Shown: positions 36,870 to 48,176 of the stretch, piece after piece
Layout: the number at the start of each line of letters is the position of its first letter
How positions within the stretch are numbered: position 1 is the stretch's first letter
Source of the DNA: Eutrema japonicum
Taxonomy: Eukaryota > Streptophyta > Magnoliopsida > Brassicales > Brassicaceae
Length of the DNA: 64,000 nucleotides
Direction: 5' to 3'
Assembly (NCBI GenBank): GCA_030161315.1
Contig: BSQW01000014.1
Coordinates: 48,420,545 to 48,484,544 of the forward strand
Notes under the pieces: model-generated
What the model was told of the DNA's origin: nothing
The model's input: the letters and a program-made list of their open reading frames with translations, nothing else
Database searches by the model: none
Translations under genes and position numbers: made by a program

Positions 36870-37646
36870 GTGGTGTCAGTTACAAGCATATAAAGAGATT
36901 TTAACAAAGAGCATTTTGTTTATTATGGTGAAATAATTTTATCATCATTTTGTTAAAAAAAAGATTTATTATCTATAAAAAATATATATGTTACTTATAA
37001 AAGTTGAAGTTTCTTTGATTCTAAGGCTTTCCAAATATGATTTTAATTAACCAATATTTATAATCTATATTAGTATCTAAAATTTGGCTACATGTCCATA
37101 TAAGTTTTTCACACGATCATATGAAATAGATAGTGCGGAAAAGATCTAAGAAATTACATTTTTATATTCGGCTTGGGATTGCCATAGATTAATGTAAGAA
37201 TAATTTGTTTTGAGTTGACCTATTTGTTATTCATTAATCTGAACTTTTCTGTAAATTGTATTAATTTTGTCTATTTAATTGTCTTCTTGATCAAAGTTAT
37301 GCTCTGATAGAATATAAGAAGAATAAAAAACGGGATGCGAAAGAATTCACACATGGATTGAGAAATACGACTACAATGAAGGAAAAATGAGTATGTATAA
37401 ACCAATTTTTTCAGATATAAAATAATGTTTGTTACTTCAATATTCTTTGCAATGACCTCTAATTAAGTATGAGAATTAAAGTCACATCGCTTAGTTTTAT
37501 GTTCTTATCAGAAAATCATTGAAAAGTTACCACAACCAATATGTCACAAGACAAAATTATGGCTTCTATCTCTTCAAGGTAAAACTTAGAAAAAGTAATT
37601 TTACTTTGTCGATTTTTTGTTATTATAAATTTGTTTCAAAGTTCAT

Positions 37647-37677
<31 letters not shown>

Positions 37678-38211
37678 TGTCTTGGTTTCAAAATTAATTT
37701 TTCATAGAAATGAGAGCAAGGTTGCGCTTATAGTTTTTTTCGATTTTTATATTAAATTAAATATTTGTATTGATTAAAGTAGTTAAGGAAAAAGAATAAC
37801 TTTTAACTTTATTACTTTTTGTTGTTTTCATAGAAAACATATATAACGAGGATGAAACTGAAAATGATGAAAAATCTTATTTTCTTGATTTGAAGAAGTG
37901 ATATATAAATAAAAAAAACCGTGTTAATACTATATTTATTAAATAACATTTGATTACTTTGTTACACTTTTAGTTGACTTTGGTATACTAACTTATAATT
38001 ATTCGACCAAATACTATATATTCAAAATAAGAACGTTAAAACTTCACAAACTAGATATAATTTCTGAGATTAAAAATATAATATTTTTATATATATTATT
38101 ATAATCACCAATATACACATAGTAATTTTTCAAATAAATATAATTGATCGCATATGATTTTCATCCAAAAAAAATATTAAACAGAATACTCACGCGTAGC
38201 ATGGATGCTAG
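36655..38211 (+). mobile_element. Helitron-like sequence
   Basis: The right end reads CTCACGCGTAGCATGGATGCTAG then T (38208-38212). This fits a Helitron 3' end with a small GC hairpin and terminal CTAG at an A/T junction. The left part repeats TTACTAATAAAAGTTGATCTAT, a form often seen near Helitron 5' regions, but the TC terminus is not certain. No coding is present. It separates the SCPL promoter from the Athila-like nest. Confidence 0.35.
36819..36866. repeat. (TA)24 microsatellite
   Basis: An uninterrupted run of TA dinucleotides, likely length-polymorphic, lies about 400 bp upstream of the SCPL start codon. Shorter (TA)n runs occur at 35841-35869 (an SCPL intron) and 37646-37670. Confidence 0.95.
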
Positions 38212-38537
38212 TCTTATTTTGTCAATTTTTAGTTATTTATTTTTAAATTGACAAAATAACAGAAAAAGAAACTGTTTTTAATAAAAATAGAAACTAATAA
38301 AATCAAAAACAAAAGTAAGAAAAAATATATGAATTGTTAAATCTATATAAGATTCATAATATGTCAAATTAGAAAATATTGATTTTATCAGTTAGATTCA
38401 GTTTTAAGTTATATAAGATTATATGAAAATATGAATCAATTATTTTTTAATTTTTAATTACAATACGTAATTTATGAATAACTAAATGAAGGTTTTAATT
38501 TAAAATCTAATTATAAGGTCATAATTATGCAGGTTGT

Positions 38538-39854
38538 TGATTTAGGTGGTTTTCACACAGTCAATTAATAACTAAAGTGCACACTACTGCAATCATAACA
38601 GTATATCGATGAAGTATTTTAGGATTGAATCCATAGAGACCAAGTGTAACGCTACGAGAATGCAGAAGGAAAGTAAATCTAAGATGAATGATGTTTGTTT
38701 GTTGGTTGTAACTTCTAAAACTAAGAATGATGAATGAAACGATATAAATTCAATAAAAGAAAGCGCTACGCCTTTAGGTAATTCGCAGGAAATCCATATT
38801 CACTAAACAGATTATCAATTAGGGAATGAATTAAGAACCGTTCTCGAACACAAATATGAATGTCTAGCTAGCCCACTGTCGTGGTACTAACTACTATGCC
38901 TATCAACCTAAGAATCTAAACTGTTGTTTGACCTTAAAATTCTAGGCAAGCATTAAAGTTCAGGTTTGATTAGTTCACAAATCGCCTTGGCATCAGCTTT
39001 CGTTGGCTAATGACGATTTGCTCATCTATGTTCTATCAGGAAACCTAAATCACTTTTGATGTTTAGGTTAATCCTAAGATCAGAAACTAGGCGATGAATC
39101 TAGTCTAAGTCTTAAATTCAATAGATGAAGAACTCTATGTAATTCCCTAATCTAACAGATCCGTTTCAGTGATTCATGGAGAATCCCTTGAAACCCTAAA
39201 AACCTAACAGGAGGATTACTCAGACATGGAAGCAATCAAAACACAGAGAGATTGAAGAAATTGCATAATAAGATTGAATAGAAATAAAATAGGGTTCATA
39301 AATCTTCTCCGGTATGAAGTGGAGATTCGTCTCCCTCAAATCTTCCAGAGCAAAAACAGAAGTTCTCTGATAAATAAAAAAATAAAGCGTCTCCTAAACA
39401 ATGGCTGAAAAATAGAATAAATAACCCTAAAACACGTTTTTCTTAAGTCTTGGGCGAAACCGGTTCAGAATAAGTGAAAACCAAATTTTTATTTTATTTT
39501 TCGCATCACTAAACCGGTCAGTTTATGTTGGACCGTCTTCACGAAAACTGGCGTAACTTTTGATCGCACCGTTTGAATGACCTCAAACCACTTCCAAATG
39601 AAAGCTGATCCATTTCTATATCTTGTATCAAAATTTGAGCTCGATCCATAGGTGGTAGGTCCTTCAACAAATGTCAAACTTATGACATCTCTGCATGATC
39701 CTGCATCTCCATATGCTCATTTTCATCCAAAACGGCTCATTTTCTGCCAAAGTCACCTAAAACCTGAAAAGAATCGATAAAGGACTAAAAGACACTTTGA
39801 CTCAATAAAAGACACAAAAATAAATGTTAGAAACCGGTAAAAACACAGTTTATC
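38538..39854 (-). repeat. Athila-like 3' LTR
   Basis: This 1,317-bp terminal repeat has TGAT...ATCA ends. It shows what the split 5' LTR looked like before the two insertions: TATCAGGAAACC is the CACTA target, and AACAATGGCTG is the CRM-like target. Confidence 0.9.
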
Positions 39855-39866
39855 AACTCCCCTAGA
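39855..39866 (-). other. Polypurine tract of the Athila-like element
   Basis: The minus strand reads GTCTAGGGGAGT directly before the 3' LTR, fixing the orientation. The next 0.8 kb (39867-40657), where downstream coding would lie, holds nothing recognisable. Confidence 0.8.
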
Positions 39867-40657
39867 CTTAATCTATTGCTTGCCCTCAAGCAAACAGAAA
39901 ACCAAGAACAAGGAAGAGGTTTGAAAACACGGAGATTCACATTTTCTTTAGAACTCTGCAATGACCATCATCTTAGCGATCCACAAATTTCTTAACCAAC
40001 TTCAAATAAAACCACCATGTACTTCTCCACGGGAATTGCAGCTTTCCCAGATTCACCACATTATCTCACAGAATGATTCAAAAGCCATCATTGATGGGTC
40101 TCACCGAAAGATCATAGTGCCAAGGACCTTCTAGACTATTTCCCTTCCCATATCATGACAAAGCAACTACACAACTTTGGTACTCTTTCTCTCCCCCAGA
40201 CTTATTATTTTCTCATTCTCTTTTCGCAGGGTTAATGGCTGATGGAACGTGAGTATTGATGGTTTTTTGCCACCGAATCCCCGGTTCATTTTAGTGCCAC
40301 CCTTTTATTCTAAGGTGTAGGTGAATAGTGGTATCATTAGAAATTTTCCTCAACCTCGCTTCCAACCTTAGTGTGATCATCTCTTTCGAAGTAAAATATT
40401 GGGATCAATAGAAATTTTCCTAACCCTTTACTCAAAAGAAAATCATTTCATATTTTCTGCATTTACGTTAAACGAGGGAGAGGATTACTATACTTTCAAA
40501 CAGGTTGTATTTGTCAGATACAAAAGAGGAGTCAAGCCCTGAAGACACCAATCACAACGATGAGGTAAAAGGAAGAGCTCATAAACTAGCCCAGGCCATT
40601 GAATTTCTGTAGAGACATGGATGCCTCTGGTAAACTGGTCAGCCATTGGATTTTTCA

Positions 40658-41377
40658 TTAGTCTGATCTGAACCTAATTATGCAACAATGTTCACTTAAA
40701 CGCTGGTGGTTGATCATTAGTCTGATCTGAGCCTTTTTGATGTCTATCTTGCTGATGATAGGATGATCATCTAAGATTTCCTTGACTTCGTTCTCCTCAT
40801 AAGGTTCTGTCCAAGGATCAACCACCAGCGTCTCTCCTGTGACAACAGTGATGAAAGTGATGTGTTTTGGAGCTCCTCTAGTGGGAATGGCTTTGTAGAA
40901 GACCTTTTTGTCAATGTTAGAGAATGATATTCTCTTATTAGGCATGTCTAGAACTACACCCACTGTTGCCATGAATGGTCTTCCAAGGATCAAAGGTATA
41001 TTCGAACCTTCATTCATCTCCACAACCTGAAAATCAGTAGGAACCAGACAATCTCCTACTTTAACAAGCAAATCGGGCATGGTACCATATGGAGTCGTGG
41101 TGGAAGAGTTCGCAAATGCGAGAGTCGCATTAGGAGGTCTTATATCAGCAATGCCCAACCTCTCTGCAATAGCCTTTGACATGAGATTCACGCTAGATCC
41201 AGAATCGACAAGAGATTCTTTAAATTCAACTGCAGAGATAGAGCATGGAACAGAAAACTTTCCAGGGTCTAAAATCTTAGACAACTGCTTCATTGGTGCT
41301 GGTGTGCTCCTTGCCTTGATGAAGAGTGCCTTAATCTCTTCTAGAGTTTCTCTGCAATACTTGAAGGGATCAAGCAA
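40658..41377 (-). pseudogene. Aspartic protease (retropepsin) of the Athila-like element
   Basis: The 239-codon minus-strand frame shows ESLVDSGSSVNLM, the catalytic DSG box of retropepsins, then ILGRPF and FMATVGVVLDM, typical of the C-terminal half of the fold. It follows the gag region in a shifted frame (break near 41390). After the protease the frame ends within 60 residues and no reverse transcriptase follows, so the element could move only with proteins from another copy. Confidence 0.8.
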
Positions 41378-41388
41378 AGGTCGGTCTT

Positions 41389-43227
41389 CTAAGGCCTCTT
41401 CAAATGAGATATTATGGGGGATTTTCTCACCATTCTGTCAAAACCACTCAGCTTCTCTGCACTAATGGGTTTTCTGAGGTGTCTAGGGGGTATAGGATAC
41501 GGGATCTTGGGTACATATGGTTGTGGGGTGATGGAGGTGTGTTTCTCCTCTGCTACAACAGCATATGCTTCATGCTCATCCATCAACTCAGGTGTAGTCT
41601 CCATCTTATCATCAACTATTACCTCGTTGCAATGCTCTCTGGGATTAGTCTCAACTTTTCCAAGAAGATTTCCTGGCCGTCTCCTAATAGCGTCTGCGGT
41701 CTTAGCTACCTGAGTATCAAGTTTCTTCACATGAGTTTGGATGGCTTCATACTTGCTGTTGAGGTCCTGATACATCAAATCTACCTTTACATTCATCTCA
41801 TTAGCCGACTTTTGTTGATGTATCATCAACTGCTGCATCATAGCTTCAAGTTTAGATTCCTTATTGGGCTGAGAGTTGGAGAATTGTTGTTGTTGTTGAA
41901 ATCCTCCTTGATTCTGCTGGAAATTGTTCTGCCCCTGATTTTACACGAACGTTTTCTGCTGGAAACCCTGTACCAATGGCTTCTGTCCCGAATTTTGCAC
42001 GCCAGTGTGCTGAAATCCTTTGGATAAAATGCTGAAGCCCGGATTTTGCACGAATGGTTTCTGCTGAAAATTATTTGCGCCCTGATTTTGCTATGGATAA
42101 ATCTGATTCTGAAAACTGTGCAGTCCCTGATTTTGCACGTAATTCACCTCTTCCTGATTTTCTGGTTCGCCATCAGCAGCTTCCTGATAGAATTGGCCAT
42201 CCCCATTGCCTTCACAGTAGTTCACGTCTTTTGGGTGGATTTGCAGAAAGGTAGTCAAGTTGTTTATCTTGGCTGTCAACTCGTCTATCTTCCTGGACTC
42301 AATGTTGTTGACGCACCTCGTCCTATCATACTCAGGACTGCAATGACTAGAACTTACAGTTAGGTTCTCAATCAAGGTGTAAGCTTCCTCCTTGGTCCTT
42401 GTCATGAAATCACCATTGCTAGCTGCATTCAGAGAGTTCTTAAAGTCCCAGTCGACTCCATCATAAAAGATATTTAGCACATGCTCATCTGAGTAGCCAT
42501 GATGAGGACACTCTCTGAGGTATACTCTGAATCTTGCCCAAGCTTCATTGAATGGCTCAACCACATTCTGTTGAAACTGAGTAATCTTAACCCTAAGGGA
42601 AGCTGTCTTGGACTTGGTGTAGAATTGATCGAGGAATGCTGATCTGGTTGTTTCCCAAGAGGCCAACGAACCAGGAGCTAAGGACTTGAGCCACCTAAGT
42701 GCTCTGTCGCTCAAAGACCAAGAGAAGAGCTTGCTGTTCAAGAAATCCGAAGGGACTCCATTCGAGCTCGTCGTGCTGCAAATCTCCTCGAATGTCTCTA
42801 TATGAACCATGGGATTTTCTAAAGCTTTCCCATATAACATATGCTGTTGGACAAGAGAGATGATCTGAGATTTGATCTCAAAATTTTGCCTCTGAATAGG
42901 CGCTGGGCGAATAGCAGCCCTGTCCTGATAGAACGCATGAGGAGTATCGACAGCACGAATGGCTTGGCGTAGAGGAGATTGTCGAACATTCCTCTGGTTT
43001 GCAGTATTCCGAGCTTGAAACAGTCTCTGCTGTGCTGTAGCGGCTTGCCTCTGCAGTTCCTCAGCTTGCCTTTGGGCAGTAGCAGCATCACCATCATCAG
43101 GTTCGATGACATCATCATAAGCATTGAGAAGAGGGTTTATGGGGTTTCCTTCTGCGTCATACTCAATCTGATCGTCATTACCGACGACTAGGTTCAGGAG
43201 ATCACGGTTCCCTGGTAAGTTGGCCAT
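41389..43227 (-). pseudogene. gag of the Athila-like element
   Basis: The frame starts at the ATG at 43227 (MANLPGNRDLLNL), about 215 bases after the 5' LTR. A capsid-like block, with WLKSLAPGSLASWE, FLDQFY and EPFNEAWARFRVYLRECPHHG, is typical of plant Gypsy gag. A Gln/Asn-rich linker with FQQ repeats follows, then a coiled-coil-like stretch at 41840-41700. Two stops in the linker, near 42090 and 41940, stand where the repeat pattern has Gln codons, and a frameshift near 41390 leads into the protease. There is no CCHC zinc knuckle in view. Confidence 0.8.
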
Positions 43228-43421
43228 TTCTCTCTTTCTCCTGTTGTTTTCTCGTTCTATCCTTGCGAGCTCCTAGTTGTTCACCTGAAGTACATTTCTA
43301 GAACCTTCGCTTCTGGTCATACACCTGGAAACACACGCAGAGATAAAAACAAGTAAGTAACTACAAAAAAAAAAATTATTAGTATGAACTTTTGTCCAAG
43401 ACTCGTAGGCAACGTTTTTGG

Positions 43422-43442
43422 TCCCCGGCAACGGCGCCAAAT
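43422..43442 (-). other. Primer-binding site, Asp-tRNA type
   Basis: Immediately inside the 5' LTR the minus strand reads TTGGCGCCGTTGCCGGGGA. This is the site typical of Athila and Tat lineages, complementary to the 3' end of Asp-tRNA according to family knowledge. Confidence 0.85.
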
Positions 43443-43947
43443 TTATTTAGGTGGTTTTCACACAGTCAATTAATAACTAAAGTGCACACTACTGCAATCA
43501 TAACAGTATATCGATGAAGTACTTTAGGATCGAATCCACAGAGACCAAGTGTAACAATACTAGAATGCAGAAGGAAAGTAAATCTAAGACGAATGATGTT
43601 TGTTTGTTGGTTGTAACTTCTAAAACTAAGAATGATGAATGAAACGATATAAATTCAATAAAATAAAGCGCTAGGCCTTTAGGTAATTCGCAGGAAATCC
43701 AGATTCACTAAATAGATTATCAATTAGGGAATGAATTAAGAACCGTTCTCGAACTCAAACATGAATGTCTAGCTAGCCCACTGTCGTGGTACTAACTACT
43801 ATGCATATAGCCCTAAGAATCTAAACTGTCGTTTGACCTTAAAATTCTAGGCAAGCATTAAAGTTCATGTTTGATTAGTTCACAAATCGCCTTAGAATCA
43901 GCTTTCGTTGGTTAAGGACGATTTGCTCATCTATGTTCTATCAGGAA
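43443..43947 (-). repeat. Athila-like 5' LTR, part 1
   Basis: It corresponds to 38538-39049 of the intact LTR and is cut at the CACTA insertion point. The other parts are 52344-52710 and 59498-59964. The first base pair shows TT in place of the TG terminus. Confidence 0.85.
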
Positions 43948-44568
43948 TCACTACAAGAAAACACCCTTTTTGCAACGAACGATATCGTTGTAAAATCGTT
44001 GCAAAAGAGGGTTTGAATCGAATTGGCGACGAAAACGAGATCGTCGTTAACTGATCGTCGCAAACCACAAATCGTCGTAAATTTGTCGGGAAAGTACGAG
44101 GGACAAAAATTCGTCGGTAAATTTTCATAGTAAAATCGTCGTAAATATTACATTGAAATTACGACGAATATAAATACGTCGTAAAAACGAGGGAAATTCG
44201 AAGGGAAATATTTCATTGTTAATTCGATGGAAAAAAATATCGTCGTTAATTCGTTGCTAATTAATCGTCATAAAATCGTTGCTAAATATTCGTCGCAACA
44301 TCGTTGCTAATAAATCGTCGTAAAATCGTTGTAAATTAGCCACGATTTTATGACGATTAATTTAGCAACGAATCAACGAGGACTATTGTTTACCATCGAA
44401 TTAACGATGATTCTATATATGATTTTTATTATTATTTTTGAATTTTTATTAATTTCGAAATTATAAAATAAAAATTTTAAAAATAATATATAATAATATT
44501 TTATTAGAAAAAAAAAATTATAATATGTTACAAAAAAAAAACAAAGTTTAGAATTTGAAATCCTAAAT

Positions 44569-46304
44569 CTAAATAACTATATCGTAATCGTCGAGATATA
44601 CATCGTCTTCGGGACGTCTCGATGAACCGGATGTGCCTGCCTCTGCCGCTGCCGCTTGCCTCTGCCGCTGCCGCTGCCTCTGCCGCTGCATCTGCCTCTG
44701 CTCGGAGTCTTCACTTTTCCCGTAGCATGGCCTGCATTGTCGGGTTCACTGTTGCCGAGATGTCGAAGAGTTCGTCATTCTGCGTAGCATCCAGTTCAAC
44801 CCGCTGCTGAAGACTCGCAATCTTTGCTTGATATGCCGTAGACCGAGTAGCCTCGGTCTCAACCCGCTCCTGAAGACTCGTAATCGTGGCACGTAACACG
44901 ACTGGATCATCTTCTGGCGATCGTCGTCGCGGAGCATATGAAGAAGCAGCGGAGACATCTCGAATAGATCCCATCCCGACAACCTTCCCCTTTCTCTTAG
45001 GGGCAACCTATATTTAAATTTACAATTAGAAATTTTTAAAAAATCAAAAACTAAAAATTAATAAGTACTAACTATTCTATATACCTGCTCGAAGATCCGG
45101 TCAATATCGGGTGTGGTCAACCCTCCAGACATGACCGACGAACCACATTGAGATAGATGTTGAGAGAGCTGTGTCTCTCGTTCGGTGACCTTGGAAGTCA
45201 CCTCATTTAAGATGTGCTCGGCAATCTCGGAAACAAAGGAACCATCCTTCTTCCGGTGCGTCCGCTCAAAAACCTTGGTCATCGGAGGTAGTACACCTAC
45301 GTCTTCGGCGGCCTAAAGAAAAAAACTATGTTATTGACGAAGTAAATTAAATAAATAAATTAATTTAAATAAATTTAATTACCATATGTAGACGAACACC
45401 CGTAAAAGGTGTTTGCCCAGCTGTATGAGGCAGAGCCTTGAGTTTCCCGTCCGAATCAACGGTGTTGCGGGAAGCCGAACACTTCTCAGCAGTTATGATG
45501 GACTTCGGATCCATCCAATACCGCACCAAGCCATCCCAAACGGCTTTATCCATGTGCAGGGGCTTTGCTAAATCCCCAGAAATCTTTCATGCTTTCTTCC
45601 ACTCACCAACGACGCCTTGGATACGAAACTTCACTCTCTCGAGAAACAAAGTTTCAACCTCGCCATGAATCGAAAGATCCCAGTGATATTTTTGCTGCAT
45701 GAGAAACAAAAATAATTACATATTTTATAAAATTAAATTAAATATATATTTAAATATAATTAAAATAATTATGGGAGAAAAAAATATTTTTTCCATACGT
45801 ACCGCAAACACCTTGAACCATGTCTCCTTGACGTGTGGAGGAAGCTGGGTAAAATTGGTATGTGGCTCGATAAAATATGATTTGATGATGTCGGAAACGG
45901 TGCGTCCAACTTTGGATTCAACTCCAAACCTGAAACAAAAAATTGTAAAATTTTGAATTGTTAGAAATAAATATAAATATGTAATAATAAATGTAAAAAA
46001 TATATATTTATATATATTACCATTCCGACCCGTCAGTATGATCCGGATCTAATATTTTAAGCCTATGACGCCCCGGCTGTGCAAGCAAATCAAGAACCGT
46101 CATGTGTGCATATGGGGCCGGGGCATGGCCTCTAGGTTGCGGAATCTGAGGTGGTTGTGGAGGCGGCGGAGCACTCTGTGTTTGCGTCACCGGGACGAAA
46201 TCCGTCTCTGTAGCCTCAGAAGACACGGGCAACCCGGTACCCGAAGCATCACCAATATCTCTCAAAAACTGAGCGTAATGTGCACGACGCTGGTCCATCT
46301 GCAT
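44569..46304 (-). pseudogene. TNPA-like gene (plant transposase Ptta/En/Spm, Transposase_24)
   Basis: Five exons can be read on the minus strand with GT-AG introns: 46304-46021, 45929-45803, 45694-45383, 45312-45085 and 45007-44569. Exon 1 is Pro/Gln-rich. Exons 2 and 3 carry the conserved core (HVKETWFKVFA, KYHWDLS, FLERVKFRIQG). Exon 4 has HRKKDGSFVSEIAEHI. The last exon is coiled-coil-like (repeated TSLQERVE, ASLQQRVE), ending in a Gln/Arg-rich run encoded by CTCTGCCGCTGC repeats on the plus strand (44638-44702). A stop at 45587-45589, where a Trp is expected, and a frameshift near 44715 break it. In En/Spm the analogous protein binds subterminal repeats. Confidence 0.75.
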
Positions 46305-46914
46305 AAAAATGAAAAAAAATTACTATCTATAAACATCCGGGCAGTCTGCTATTTTTTCTAATTTGATTCCGTTTCTACCGACCTAAATTGTTTCATTTTT
46401 ATCTATACTAATTAATTAAAAACAGTAAAAAAAAATTTACCTTTTTCGCAAGGAAGTTATGATCAGTTTTTTTTTGATTTGTTTGTAAGAATGAAGGAAT
46501 TCTGAGCGTGTATATATAAGATTAGTTGTCGTCGCTATATCGTCGCTAATTAGCGACGATTTAGCGACGAATCGTCGCTATATCGAGGCAATCAAACCGT
46601 AGCTAATTTGTCGCTAACTTTACAACGATTTTGTGACAGTCATACACGCGGGAGTTTAATTGACAGCCACGCGGTAAATATTATGACAATTCGTTGCTAA
46701 ATCGTCGCAAATTTGCATTGATTTTGTGACATTAATAGTTTGCAACGATTTAGCCACGATTAGTCTCAATTCGTTGCTAAATCGTCGCAAACGTTGCATC
46801 GATTTTGTGACATTCATAGTTTGCGACGATTTAGCCACGATTAGTATCAATTCGTTGCTAAATCGTCGCCAATTTGCATCGATTTTGTAACATTTTATTT
46901 TGCAACGAATTAGT

Positions 46915-47860
46915 GAGGATATTTGTAAAATCTATTTTAGGGTTTAGGGTATAGGTACAAAATTGTAACGTCGATTGCAACATTCCAGAAACAACTTGAC
47001 ATGTTTACTGTAAATCCAAATTCATGAAATTATCAATAAATTCATCGAGATTGAAAAATAAGTAAAACAGATAGTTTGCGTACATGTTATATTATTAATA
47101 CAATGATTCAGTTTGTGGATATTACTGTGATTGACCGAGTTTTCATTTCCGGACAATTCTCTAAAGTCACGATCAATTTCATTGAAAGATGCATAATACA
47201 ATGAGATGGTAATATGTTAGGGGTTAGGGTTTAGGGCAAAGGGTTTAGGGTTTAGGGTTTATGAACGAATCGTGGCCAAATCGTCGCAAATTTGCATCGA
47301 TTTTGTAACATTCTTATTTTGCGACGATTTAGCCACAATTAGTCTTAATTCGTTGCTAAATCGTCGCGCATTTTGCAACGAATTTGTGAGGATATTTGTA
47401 AAATCTGTTTTAGGGTTTAGGGTATAGGTACAAAATTGTAACGTCGATTGCAACATTCCAGAAACAACTTGACATGTTTACTGTAAATCCAAATTCATGA
47501 AATTATCAATAAATTCATCGAGATTGAAAAATAAGTAAAACAGAGAGTTTGCATACATGTTAGATTATTAATACAATGATTCAGTTTGTGGATATTACTG
47601 TGATTGACCGAGTTTTCATTTCCGGACAATTCTCTAAAGTCACGATCAATTTCATTGAAAGATGCATAATACAATGAGATGGTAATATGTTAGGGGTTAG
47701 GGTTTAGTGCAAAGGGTTTAGTGTTTAGGGTTTATGAACGAATCGTGGCCAAATCGTCGCAAATTTGCATCGATTTTGTAACATTCTTATTTTGCGACGA
47801 TTTAGCCACAATTAGTCTTAATCGTTGCTAAATCGTCGCGCATTTTGCAACGAATTTGTG
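46915..47860. repeat. 473-bp tandem duplication carrying telomere-like repeats
   Basis: Copy A is 46915-47387 and copy B 47388-47860, almost identical over their whole length. Each contains TTTAGGGTTTAGGG-type stretches (46937-46952 and 47219-47262 in A; 47410-47425 and 47691-47737 in B), the plant telomere repeat TTTAGGG in short form. High identity means the duplication is younger than the element's insertion, or is kept alike by gene conversion. Confidence 0.85.
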
Positions 47861-47898
47861 ACAATCACAATTAGCGACGACTTAGCGACGATTACTTT

Positions 47899-48084
47899 GA
47901 AATCCCCTAAATCCCAAACTAAATCCCATTTACGATCACCACTCATTTCCCGCCGTTGTTGAGGCAATTAATAAATTACATGACACATAGACACATATGT
48001 CTCGTAATTTATTAATCGCCGCACCTACGGCGGAAAATGAATGGAGATCGGAGATGGAATTTAGTTTGGGGTTTAGGGGATTTC
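47899..48084. repeat. Long imperfect hairpin (arms of about 85 bp)
   Basis: The left arm starts GAAATCCCCTAAATCCCAAA and the right arm, reverse-complemented, starts GAAATCCCCTAAACCCCAAA. Pairing continues through TCATTTCCCGCCGT against TCATTTTCCGCCGT and on to AATTAATAAATTAC in both arms. About four of five positions match, with a short loop around CACATAGACACATATG. It lies between the stop of the tnp2-type gene and the TNPA-like gene. Confidence 0.85.
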
Positions 48085-48176
48085 ATAGAAATCATATCAC
48101 TTAAATTTCACAATAATTACTCGATCACAATATTATATTAATATATTAAATTCATAATAATTATTAGCTAGCGCGG

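Larger units (their letters stand above)
46500..48120. repeat. CACTA-2 central spacer with repeats
   Basis: This is the non-coding stretch between the two CACTA-2 genes. From 46540 to 46880 it repeats a unit of roughly 115 bp built on TCGTCGCAAATTTGCATCGA and TTTAGCCACGATTAG. It then holds a 473-bp tandem duplication and a long hairpin, both listed separately. TNPA-site-like motifs are spread through it, which is unusual so far from the ends. Confidence 0.75.

Noticed and set aside
32606..38212. Helitron capture of the whole SCPL gene
   Set aside because: A 5'-like end at about 32607 and a 3'-like end at 38211 would enclose the gene. But the gene has its own introns and promoter and sits beside TPS04 as in Arabidopsis, so it is native. 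The two ends need not belong together.
44622..44810. Alanine/leucine-rich plus-strand small protein
   Set aside because: It is the complement of the Gln/Arg-rich tail of the minus-strand TNPA-like gene and arises from CTCTGCCGCTGC repeats.
47219..47737. A true internal telomere or chromosome fusion point
   Set aside because: The TTTAGGG runs are only a few units long, are interrupted, and lie within a duplicated transposon spacer.
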